From contig JAQFVV010000143.1 in assembly GCA_028023455.1 (NCBI GenBank), positions 286,001 to 350,000 of the forward strand: a stretch of DNA of 64,000 nt, read 5' to 3'. Made by a program: the position numbers and the translations under genes. Under the pieces are notes generated by a model. It did not search any database. It had not been told where the DNA came from and saw only the letters and a program-made list of their open reading frames with translations. Each line of letters begins with the position of its first letter. Position 1 is the stretch's first letter. This DNA comes from Epiperipatus broadwayi. Taxonomy: Eukaryota; Onychophora; Udeonychophora; Euonychophora; Peripatidae. This document shows positions 1-11,200 of this stretch, in pieces.

Positions 1-35
1 TCTTGTTATATGAACAGACGAAACCGACCGGTACA

Positions 36-535
36 NNNNNNNNNNNNNNNNNNNNNNNNNNNNNNNNNNNNNNNNNNNNNNNNNNNNNNNNNNNNNNNNN
101 NNNNNNNNNNNNNNNNNNNNNNNNNNNNNNNNNNNNNNNNNNNNNNNNNNNNNNNNNNNNNNNNNNNNNNNNNNNNNNNNNNNNNNNNNNNNNNNNNNNN
201 NNNNNNNNNNNNNNNNNNNNNNNNNNNNNNNNNNNNNNNNNNNNNNNNNNNNNNNNNNNNNNNNNNNNNNNNNNNNNNNNNNNNNNNNNNNNNNNNNNNN
301 NNNNNNNNNNNNNNNNNNNNNNNNNNNNNNNNNNNNNNNNNNNNNNNNNNNNNNNNNNNNNNNNNNNNNNNNNNNNNNNNNNNNNNNNNNNNNNNNNNNN
401 NNNNNNNNNNNNNNNNNNNNNNNNNNNNNNNNNNNNNNNNNNNNNNNNNNNNNNNNNNNNNNNNNNNNNNNNNNNNNNNNNNNNNNNNNNNNNNNNNNNN
501 NNNNNNNNNNNNNNNNNNNNNNNNNNNNNNNNNNN
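36..535. other. Assembly gap (500 N)
   Basis: Exactly 500 N, the usual placeholder for a gap of unknown size. The sequence resumes inside a tandem satellite, so the gap is probably a collapsed part of that array. Only 35 bases lie to its left and nothing can be said of them. Confidence 0.97.
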
Positions 536-540
536 AATTT

Positions 541-1066
541 GAATACTTTAACACTGCAGTTCAGTATAATTTAGCTAATTTTATCTAAATATGACAAAAT
601 CAGTGAAAAAATTTATTCAAAATATAGTATTGTACATATAGCATTTTAGGCTTGGAAATACAACCAGGTTACAAATCCTAAAAATTGATGAATTTGAATA
701 CTTTAACATTGCAGTTCAGTATAATTTAGCTAATTCTACCTAAATATGACAAAATCAGTGAAAACATTCAGTCAAAATATAATATTGTACACCAGCATGT
801 TCATATCTTGTTTTAAGCTTGAAAATACAGCCAGGTTACAAATTCCCAAAAATTGATGAATTTGAATACTTTAACATTGCAGTTCAGTATAATTTAGCTA
901 ATTCTACCTAAATATGACAAAATCATTAAAAACTTCATTCAAAATATAGTATTGTACACCAGCATGTTCATATAGCATTTTAAGCTTGGAAATACAGACA
1001 GGTTACAAATTCCTAAAAATTGATGAATTTGACTACTTTAACATTGCAGTTCAGTATAATTTAGCT
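541..1066. repeat. Tandem satellite, ~155-168 bp unit
   Basis: The phrase gaatactttaaca followed by tgcagttcagtataattt recurs at 541, 696, 864 and 1031 (there as gactacttta), giving unit lengths of 155, 168 and 167 bp. Each unit also carries aaatatgacaaaatca and a cca/acaggttacaaat segment. The array opens into the assembly gap and stops where the LINE 3' end begins, so it may be either the LINE's own 3' tail or a satellite into which the LINE inserted. Confidence 0.9.
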
Positions 1067-2640
1067 GTTTCAAGAAATTTATTAATACAAATAAGTTTAC
1101 AACATAGAAAATCTAAGTCTACAAAGAATATTGCAGCATTTTTATGTGAACTTGACAAAATATTATCAGGGAAATTACACAATGACCATGTTTCATGATA
1201 TAAATGTTCTTGAGTAAAAAGTCTGTTTTTAATATTAATAATAGAAATGAAAATATTTTTAATTTGGCTTCCATTGTTATGAAAAATAATCTTACATCTT
1301 ATAAGCCAAACAGCAAATAACAAAAATATTGCCATCCTAATGAGAGAAGGTTCCATTTTTAATAGCTTTATTAGTAGAAAGTATCATTTTATTATCTGGA
1401 ATACACTTAATCATAAATAGTCTCAGTTCCTCCTAGGAGCACTCAAAAAAAATGTTGCAAAGTCTCATCATCTTTAAAAAAAAGGCGACAATGAGGACCA
1501 ATTTTTCTGAATCCTCTTTTCCAGAATAAAAAATAACTTGTAGGTAGGGAGAAGAGATTAAACTTTAAAATGAAGTCCATATACTTTGATTCAAGATTCC
1601 ATCGTTTACATTTATTAATTAATAATTTATTATTTATATTCAAAAAAGTTTTAGGAATAATTTGATTGTTGTTGATTAATTTGTAAATTTCCCAATAAGA
1701 CTTTTTTTCTAACGTTTGTGCAGGGAAATCAAATAAACGTGAAATATGTTTCATTTTTAAAATCCACTCCCCAAGAAACGGAGGTGGAGTGTCAGTTGGT
1801 TCAAATGGAAAACTTGTTTATTTCCAATAAACTAATATGAATTGATCTTAGGACTCCAAGAGCTCTCGGTACGTAAAACACATTAGTAGAATGAAGACTG
1901 AGACCATTGTTCTTTTGGATTTTGTAGTTTTTTTAAACTAAAGGCAACACATTTTCCTCTCCATAAAATTTTAGAACAAATAGAATTTATGCTATTTTGA
2001 AGACTTAGTAGGTTGAATAAAAAGTATAAAATCTTTGGAAAAATTAACATGTTAAGAAGTGAAACTTTTCCAGGAAGTGATAAAGAAATGGCAGATAATG
2101 ATTTTGTTAGATCTTTCACTTTCTCTAAAATTGAATTTTGAATCTCTCTCCTCATAGCAGTTTTTGACAAAGCAATTGGAAAACCTAGTAACTTTTGAGG
2201 TTTTGATGTAAATTGAGATGGAAATATAGATCCATTTTTAATATTCCATGTTGATAATTTGGAGAGATTTAAATGAAGGTTGAATTTAATTGAATAATTA
2301 TTTAAAATTTGTTGTAGAGCTGAAAGATGTTTTGCAGATGGAAGAAAAACAGTAACATCATCTACATATGATATATGATGTATTTCTTCATTAAGAGCAG
2401 GCACAAAAATATCAGGTAATTTCCTTTCGATTTCAATCAAAAGTGGATTAAAGTATGTGATGAAGCAGAGAGTACTAAGTGGTGAACCTTGCAGAATAGA
2501 CAGATGAGGTCTAAAACCATGACCAAGTCTACCATCTAAAGAAGTAAACATGCATCGGTTTAAAAATAAATTGGCAATGATTTTAAGATAAACTAGTGGG
2601 ACAAAATATTCTAAGAGTAAATTGACCCTCCCCCCATATA
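1067..2640 (-). mobile_element. 5'-truncated LINE retrotransposon
   Basis: Minus-strand open stretches read in order as a reverse transcriptase, a linker and a C-terminal part: the RT (below 2640), a degenerate CCHC-like end of the form C-R-L-F-F-K-D-D-E-T-L-Q-H-F-F (about 1450-1490), and a hydrophobic FLLFAVWLIRCKIIF segment (about 1300-1345) of the type found at the C-terminus of many LINE proteins. There is no endonuclease domain, and homology stops near 2635, as expected for 5' truncation during target-primed reverse transcription. The 3' end abuts the satellite. No target-site duplication was found. The clade is not certain. Confidence 0.75.
1443..2634 (-). pseudogene. LINE reverse transcriptase remnant (YVDD motif)
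   Basis: The longest open piece is 1883-2551 (222 codons). It contains the RT motif QGSPLS at about residue 21, the catalytic YVDD at residues 62-65, the downstream HLNLSKLSTW and LGFPI motifs, and the thumb-like LSLPGKVSLLNMLIFPKILY. The frame is still readable up to about 2634 through the end of the fingers region. A second piece at 1443-1754 continues the protein. Stops and frame changes between the pieces show that it is dead. The catalytic pair is intact, but the N-terminal half of the RT and any endonuclease are missing. It lies downstream of KIF23 on the same strand. Confidence 0.75.
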
Positions 2641-3744
2641 AACAGGTTCATTTATAGAAGACAGCACATTAGGACAAGCAATCAATCACATCCACATCTG
2701 TAATGATAACATTTATTTTATTCAAACACTGAAGACACGAACCCTAAGATTATGTTATCATGGCACACTCAAAGAATGTTTTTCTACAATTAATGATAAT
2801 GGTAACTGCTACCCATCATGCATTAGGTTGTAATGGAAGAAATATCTATTTATCAATCTATGATTGACAAAGGTAGACATTAATGCAAATAATTTTGATA
2901 TCAAAAAAAATTTATTGATCATAAAATATGCCTCTCTCAAAATCATGGGTTAGATTCTTTTCATATTTGGAGATTGGTGGGGCTCTTCTGTCTTCACCCA
3001 TGAAATATAATTAAACTATCAAATTTGTGTAATGTTATGTGTGAATGTTTGTTATATATTGTTACTGGACATTATATAAATGAAATATTTATCTTTTGCA
3101 AACATATACATGCATAAATTCCAGTCATGCATATATGCTTTCATTCAAGAATTAATGTCATTTTCTGTGTTGTCTATCTTATGTTTACATGTAATATTTT
3201 ATTTGTGACTTGGTCCTATCTATAAATATCCTTTTATTTCTAGCTAGGCTATAATTTATTAACATTAAAAGTTACTTTATCTGGAATTAATATAATTTTT
3301 TATATATTATTACTGTTCTGTATGGTCTTCATGAAATGGCAGAGGTACTTGACTACTTCACCATATTTTCAATTTCATAAATTTCTGCAAAAACTGTATC
3401 ATGACATGTATGATTGTCTGTATAGTTGATAGTGAATAATATGATAAAATCATACTTTGGAGTTTTACCAAAAAATAAATAAATTTATAGCTAGAAAAAA
3501 CTTCAGGCATATGAGTACATGTATCTGATAGATTTATACTGTGTTATTAATTCTAGTAACACATTAACATGATTTTTTTTCTTAGTAATAATTTAGTGTT
3601 GAAGAATAGTAGAATACAGATTATTCTTATATTTTTACTATTTTCTGTTATTACCATGTAATTAAGTGTTAATTAAGTTTTTTTTTTTGTATATGCATAT
3701 TATTAGTTAGAAATAAAACATACTGATTTATCCAACAGATATAA
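2641..3744. other. AT-rich spacer 3' of KIF23
   Basis: About 1.1 kb of low-complexity AT-rich sequence between the KIF23 polyadenylation signal and the LINE. I see no coding pattern, no RNA gene and no repeat with a clear boundary. Confidence 0.6.
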
Positions 3745-3902
3745 TAAAACAAAATTAAATACTTTATTGATAAACTTTACAAAATATATAATAAATATCA
3801 ACAACTTATTTAAAAAACAAGTTCACATAAAAAATGTCAAAATTACAATTTATGAAAATGCGAAATGATTATGAATTATATATGAACACCATTCTTCACT
3901 TT
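3745..3902 (-). other. KIF23: KIF23 3' untranslated region
   Basis: Starts right after the stop codon at 3903-3905 and runs to shortly past the AATAAA at 3763-3768 (minus strand). The cleavage point at about 3745 is inferred from the usual 10-30 nt spacing. The UTR is short and AU-rich. Confidence 0.6.
3763..3768 (-). terminator. Polyadenylation signal AATAAA of KIF23
   Basis: Minus strand reads TTTATCAATAAAGTATTT, a canonical hexamer about 135 nt after the stop codon. It is the first perfect hexamer I see downstream of the stop on that strand. Confidence 0.6.
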
Positions 3903-3918
3903 TCAAGATCTCCTTTTC
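3903..3918 (-). CDS. KIF23: KIF23/MKLP1 last coding exon (RKRRS, stop)
   Basis: A long pyrimidine tract ending in CAG is followed by G-AAA-AGG-AGA-TCT-TGA. The first base completes the CG left by the upstream exon to give Arg, so the protein ends in RKRRS and a TGA at 3903-3905. In human MKLP1 the same run, SRKRRS, is part of the nuclear localisation signal and its serine is Ser911, the Aurora B site (Guse et al. 2005). Human MKLP1 goes on for about 49 residues more; this one stops on that serine. The exon is tiny, but its phase fits and the motif is exact, so the call is secure even though 16 coding bases alone would prove nothing. Confidence 0.85.
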
Positions 3919-5965
3919 CTGAAAAAAAAAACAAACAAACAAACTTGGAAATCATTAAGATACACACTCTCCACATAAACACAAACATAATCTATCATAA
4001 ATAACATACTGCAAAATAAAGGTTTGAGAAATTTTACAAATTATGATTGGTTTTTTTTTATAAAAGGTAATATATTTTTTGATTTTACTATCTGTTAATT
4101 TTTCTTTAAATAAATATTTGATATCCACTTATCACTGTTTTAATTCAATGATTACTCTTTTTACTATATAATTATTTTTATCTTAGAATAATATTGTTAT
4201 ATTAATTCAGGTTCATATTCAATCATTTTTCTTTTAAATCTATTTAGTTATCCTGACAGAATGTTGTAAGTTTTCTTAACTCCATTTTTACATCTTAATT
4301 TCAAATGGTGGTCCCATTTAATAAATTTTTTACATTATAATTCAATAATAAAATTTGTCAATTGTTCAAGAAACTTCCTCATCTGATTCTACTTAATGAA
4401 AAGAAAATCTTCTTTTGACCAACAAAATCTTTGTAAGAAAAAAGTAATATGAGATGAACTAACTTAAGAACATTGCTAAAACTTAATAAATTACTCATTT
4501 CAATATTTCATTACTTGAATGTTTAATCATTCAGAAATCGCATGACATTTGAGTATAGAAGTGACAGATACAGCATCGATCCAAGTGCCTTTAGAAATCA
4601 ATACTGCCTTCAGTTATTTGTACTAAACAATACAGAGTATAGAAACATTTAAGAAATTGAAATAATGTCAGTTTTCAACATAATAGCAAATTCTCTATGG
4701 ATTGAATGGCACTCCCAATATCCATTGCAGTCTTCACTTAATAATTAACCACTCACAGTTTTTTGTGTAAGATGGAAACTCTGGATAATAATAGAATATA
4801 ACAAATACAAATCACCCACATCAATGACCACATTCAGCCTAATAGTGTGCTAATCTAAATGATTTATTCAATCATGGAAATTTGAGTGGAAGAAGTAAAA
4901 GAAGTTATGTTGAATTGAATAGACATTTAAAAAAATATCAGCACAGAATATAACAGACTAGGGATTAACTCTTTAAAAGGTTAAGCTCATTATAGTTAAA
5001 AACTCAAGTAATCAAAAAATATTTTATAAATGCAAAGAAAAACAATGAGGAAATCGAAATAAAATCAGCTTTAAAAATCACACATATAATAATAATTGCC
5101 ATATTTTAAATGTGATTTTCTGGATAGCAATTCAAAAATATATTCGGTTAAAGCAATCATGAATATTATTTTTTAACCTTTTGTCAATAAGAAGCCAGTA
5201 TGCCACCCATATTGCTTGAAAATGTGAAGAACAAGATAGACATTATATGGACTAGTGACAGCAAAAATATGTAATTTATTAACCTAGATGCTAAAAACTG
5301 ATTTGGAATACGTAATTATAGCATCACTATATATAAAGATGGAAAGTAATTTTTCAATTTGTGCTGTCAGCTCATTTTTAGTTGTCAGAAAGATAAGAAA
5401 TAGTGTGTTGTTTATATGAATTCTATTACAGACAAACAAATACTAAGCTATTCACAATCTTACCATATTAACTATAGTTACAAATATATATATCTGGAGA
5501 TGAAACAATCCAAATGGCAAAATAAATTCTAAAGAAATAATGGATTCAATATTTTTAATTACATTTTCACATATGAAAAACATTAAGAAATTAATTTAAA
5601 AATAGAAACTTTGTATTTTCATACAATAACTTATGATTCTGAAATTAAATTTAGATATTAAATCTAAAGGCAGTTAAAAAAAAAAAACTAAAGCATTTAA
5701 ATAATGCAGTTTTAAAACAAATCTATAAAAAAGAAAATTAAGCAAGTAAATAAATTATATTTATTATCTATTCATTAAAAAAACATTCAAATTTTAAAAT
5801 GCTAAGATAACATCGTCTTCAAATTTCATTATTTTTGTTTAAAAAATAATAAAAATTTCAACAGTTCATTGATGAATATCAGTTAATAAACTGGATTTTT
5901 TTTAAAAAAAAAACTTAATATCTGAATATCCATCTAAACTCATTACTGAAGAAAGCATAAACAGA

Positions 5966-7019
5966 AACTAAACAGGAATATAGTGTACCGGCCCATACTT
6001 CCCTGCGGAGTTATGCTCCTATCTTGCACTGAGCATGAAGTGACACAGATTGAACAGGATAAGAAATGGATATCAATTTAGCCAATTGTCTGTACTCATA
6101 ACATATTGGCACCTCCAGCTAAACTGATAGAGGGAGGGAATTGACAGGACTCTGCCAATTAAAAACCCTTTTAGTTAGTAATTTTCTCGAATGTCCGAAT
6201 GCTTAGGACCTATGGTACACATCTTTTAAAAGTCTATTTACTAATAGCTTTTGAAAGATAAAAATGAATTTTTCCCTCCTCCTAGAAGGATATGCAATAC
6301 CATATGTTCAGCGGAGCATGAGAATAAGATTTAACACCCCGGTAGAGCGATATCCCATGTGGCTAGCTCAATATCTAGGGTCTTCAATGGGTAAGTTAAA
6401 TGGTTATTACAGGTACGTGATTGATAAGGAAAAAGTACATTTTATCAAATAAAATAATATAAAAACAAACAAATTTATATCATAATTAAATATTTAATGA
6501 GATCCTGATATCCACCACCGATGTATACTTATAATGATGTAATTAACAAAATAAATAAGAATTATTGTACAAAATCATATTTGATGTGTGAAAATAAATG
6601 CAAATTTACGTGAATAAGAATAATAATAAACCCTTACAGCTATCTTCAATGATGACTAATGAATGGAAGTGGTCTGAGCTTTTACCCCGCATAAATAAGT
6701 TGTACTTTATATAGTTTGACATATATTTCTCAGATAAAAGATATACTTCTACTCCCAACTTTAAACTCCGTTTTATTTAAAAGAACTGTGTAATGGATTT
6801 CTTCTTAGGGAATATTAGCAATAGTCTAGTCTGTAAATGAATCTCTAAGTGGCTAGATGACTGGAGAATTCCGGAGCCAAAAGTAGTGAACAACTTAGAC
6901 AGAACGAATGCCACAGAAAGAATGAATCCCACAGCACTGACTTATATCAACCCCACTCGTAACAGAACCAATTCAAGTACTCCCCTGAGAAGTATGAATC
7001 AACCAACCCTTTTATTTTA
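5966..7019 (+). pseudogene. Broken coding relic, unrecognised
   Basis: Three plus-strand pieces stand out from the surrounding AT noise by higher GC and protein-like composition. The first ends at TAG 6079-6081 and contains VYRPILPCGVMLLSC and EHEVTQIEQDKKW. The second is 6264-6452 and contains IPYVQRSMRIRFNTPVERYP followed by MWLAQYLGSSMG. The third, from about 6844 to the TAG at 7017-7019, contains WLDDWRIPEPKVVNNLDRTN. They lie in frames 1, 0 and 1, so this is not one open gene. Part of the second looks exon-like: a pyrimidine-rich run ending in AG at 6284-6285 and a strong GTAAGT after ATGG near 6391. I do not recognise the family. It could be a decayed transposon or retro-copy, or exons of a nested gene. 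Confidence 0.4.
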
Positions 7020-7759
7020 GCTTATCAATCAGATTATAAACATTTTTTTCTATTTTTCCGATTAAATTCTACATATTAGGGTTTGATATGTTTAGTTTCC
7101 ATCTTGAATTCTCAGACCACTTGATTAACAGATAGTACACTTCAAAAGAATTTTTATTTTTATATATGTATATAAAAAAAAATAACATTTTAATTATAAT
7201 ATTCATTATCAAACATTTTGCTTTTTAATTAGATTTTTGCCAAAGCAATTAACATTCTTTGATTTCTGAATAAAATTACAGTTTTAGATAAGTAATTAAA
7301 AAAAATATACAAGTATGTTGGAACAATTACTTTAATTATTTATTTTATGAATACGTTCCAACATGTGATCCATTTGATCAATAAAGTTTGCTTTTCTCCA
7401 TTTGAGTTTTTCAGAGTAAAAGCAAAATACATAACCATAAAATGACATATAATAAAAATATAGAAAAAAAAAAATACACGAGTTTATTATACATGTATTT
7501 GTTTGTGTACAATATTTCTCTGTCAATTGAATGTTTTACTTTAAATTGGTGTGTGTGAGTATTCTATGCTCAGACCCAACTTCCATTACTAATGTAGCAC
7601 ATTTATATATTCGTTGTGCTCAATATATACAAATTTACATGTGTACCTGCTGTAATGTTCTTTACAGCAGATTTTGTGCATGAACATTTGATAATGCCCG
7701 GCACAATAGATATAATAGCACTATTATTCAAGTATATTATTTATTCAAGTTTTCTAGAG

Positions 7760-8290
7760 CAGTGGTCATCAACCTTTTCACATCTGCGGACCGGTAAAAA
7801 TAAGGATAAGGTTCCGCGGACCAGCAAAAATAAGGATAAGATTTCGCAGACCGGCAGAAGTCTATAGATAAATTTTCTTAAAGATAAGCATAATTGTTAT
7901 AACTGATCAAAACAATAATGTTAAATATATAAGATAAAGTTTTATATATATATGGAGTTTATATAATAAAAAGCTTTTTTTTTTTAATTTTTTTTAGAAA
8001 AGTAATAAAAAATTTAATTCTACCCCCCCCCCCCATAAACATCTGTGATAACTAGAAAAACAAATTAATTTATGAATGATTGATTAGATTTTGTTTTCGT
8101 TCTGTTTACTTTTTTTTTTAATTGGGTAAAAATGAGATGAAAAAATAAATAAAAATTGGCTATATTAATTAAAAGTTGAAACTCTTACTATTTATTATTA
8201 CAAACTTTTTACTGCCTGTCTAGCACGCGGACCTGCAGAAAAGTTCCGCGGCCCGGTGCCGGGCTGCGAACCAAGGGTTGAAGAACACTG
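7760..8290. mobile_element. Non-autonomous hAT transposon (MITE), 531 bp
   Basis: Left end CAGTGGTCATCAACCTTTT and right end (reverse complement) CAGTGTTCTTCAACCCTTGG form imperfect terminal inverted repeats with the CAGTG start typical of hAT elements. Flanks are TTCTAGAG (7752-7759) and TTTCAGAG (8291-8298), an 8-bp target-site duplication matching at 6 of 8 positions. The left subterminal region has three copies of a ~33-bp motif built on GCGGACCGG...AAAATAAGGATAAG; the right end has the CCGCGGCCCGG motif. The interior is AT-rich with no transposase. Confidence 0.85.
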
Positions 8291-11200
8291 TTTCAGAGAC
8301 ATCTCAGGAAAAAGAGTGAAAGAAAAAGTAAAGAAATAATTTTTATCATAAGAAAATGTTGATATTATTAAAAATTCTTAATTCATTGCCTGCATGATTA
8401 TTTTGAGAAATAAAAAATTACAAATATTTGTAGTATAATATTTCTTTTTTTTTTCTTTCAAAGTAACATATTTTTTTTGTTTTTCAAATATGTAAAATTG
8501 CTACTTAAATTAGTTTTTCAAAATGGTAAATGAGTAATTATTGGTTACAAATTTAAGATTAAAAAAATATATTTCCAAGAATGAAAACTATACTTTTCTT
8601 ATGAAACATATTAGAAATCTAAAATTCCAAGTTTTTGAAAATTAGTTTTAATAAATAAAACAAGTCTCTAAAAATTTAAATACTATATATTAATGCAATA
8701 TTTAAGACATATAAAATGTGGTTAACAAATTTGCTATTTAACTTCCCATTAACAAAAATAAATAATAAAACAATTTACTTAATGAATGCATGTTGTAAAC
8801 TTGGGTCCATGTTGGCAACACTACAGTGATTTTCAATTCCAACAGAACACTAAAAAAAAAAAAAAAATCCGACATTATATAATAATAATTTCTTTTTACA
8901 TTTAAAAGAAGCCAATTTTTATTTATTTATCTATGTCTTCCTATATGCGTCTCTAGATTTCACTTTCTTTTGGTACCCCAAAAAAAAAAAAAATTCAGAC
9001 CAGCTAAATTTGGCAATCAGACATTTATAAAATAATTTAAGCTCAAAACAAAATCATCAAGGTATTAGATATAGTTTTTTTTAAAAAACTTGATTATTAT
9101 TATTATCTTATATTTAAAATAAAAATAAAATGTACCCTTTCTGGAACATGTTCAAAATCAGATTTATTTTGACCAGAGCCTCTTTTTCTGTAAAAAAAAA
9201 AAAAAAAAAAGATTTTTCAAATATTTTTATTGTAACCGTTACATATTAAGTTTAAATATTTATGTTTACACATAAATATATTCAAAATTTAAAAAATATC
9301 AGAAGAAAATAGTTAATAGTCTATTTTAAAAAAAAGAGAAAGGCTAGATTTTTTTTTATGTGTGAACTCTTTAAAAATATGAATAATTTTCAGATTAAAA
9401 ATACAATACTGCATAATCTCAGTATTTAATTAATTCAAGCCGTATCAGTGGTATATTGCAAATTACTCAATGAAATAAAAATATAGAAACCAGGCAAATA
9501 TTCTAAAAGCTAAATGTATTTATTAAATAAATGCAAACAAAAAATTGAATATTAGAATATAGAAAATTTTTCACTTAGTAATGTGTATAAAAAATTTTAA
9601 AAAACCGATTTTCAATCAGTGAATTGAGTTATAAGATAGAAAAAAAATGCTTTTTTATATGTGAAAATAAAAACATAATTTCTTTGGTTACATTACAATT
9701 ACTGATTTAAAAAAAAAAGGCATACCAATTACACATAAATATATTGCTAGAATAAATGAAACTGAGTAATCAAAAAAAAAAAGATGTTTATACATGAAAA
9801 GAATAACTTATATTACAATCAGTTTTTACAGTTTTTGAGAATATCTTACATTAAATGTATATTCAAGCTTTCTAAAGATTAAAAAATAAAAATGTTAATG
9901 TATAATAATTTTGTGTTCACCAGACAGCAATACAAATTTCACTAGAAGTTATATAAAACTTGAGATCAGCAATATTTAATTCAATGCCAAAAAATCATTG
10001 GCATGGCTACAATATGTTAATAACACATTTGGTAGAGGATTATTTTTAACAATTCTTAAATCAACTATGGAAATAGAAAACAATAATGTTTCATTTTTCA
10101 ATGTATTATTTTAGAAAAATAAAGATGATTCATTATAACACAATATACAGAAAACGAACACATACAAGATATATTCACTTTATTTTATTTTAAATAGAAT
10201 TAAAAAGCTTTATAATAATAGCCATACTAAGCAGGAGCTTTCTTATACAAATATAAAATATAAATTTTTTTTAAAGAAACCCTTTTATTCTCATAAATAT
10301 ACTAAAAAAAACAAAGCACAAAAAAGTAAAAAAAATGACTTCACCATTCATGTTTTTGATATTATATAACTAAAACAAAAGTGAGTTGTGCTCTTTTAGA
10401 AATAGGCTAAAAATACAGTGAAGCCAAGAATACTGCTGTATCTTAAGAAAATGATTTCAATTATTTGCTATCCAAAAAAAATGTTAACAAACAAACAAAA
10501 AAAAACAATAAAATCCACAAATTTTACAATATTTGGCAACCATTTTTTCTCCTTTGAGTTTCGTATGCAGTTTAGATTGAAAGTACATACTTTTATTTTT
10601 TCTCAATTATTCTCTCCTGATATGATGTACTGTATTTTGCATAATAAAATATTTTCTAAGCTTATTGTTAAAAGTTTTACAAAATTTTAGAAATACTAAA
10701 AGCTGATACTGATTTAAAAACATCAAAATAATTATAGTGTAGTTTCTTGATAACAAAATGTCTATCATGTTTCTATAAGAGAAAAAAAATAAGAAATATC
10801 AGCCAGGGCATATTCAATAGCAACTGAAGTCCAACATTTTGCTATTTATTTTAAAAATAAAAATATGGTAGTTTTTTCCTTCTTCTTACTGCTTCAGTGA
10901 ATGTGCGAGTTAACATACACTCAGTAATATATATATAAATAGGTTCCCTCAATTTATTATTAATAGCAATATTATTATTTTTAAAATAAAAAAAAACATC
11001 TGTATTATATATATTGTGCCCTTTTCTATAAGTCAGAATCGGCTCATCACAGCAAATTACTAAAAAAATTTAAATTTAGAATGTGTTCTCCTTGGATGAT
11101 AGTTATATTGTATTGATAATGTCTTAAAAGTACAATTTAAAGCTAAATAAAATTATGTAATGCCTAAAATTATAATGAATAACCTTAAAACAATTAAACA

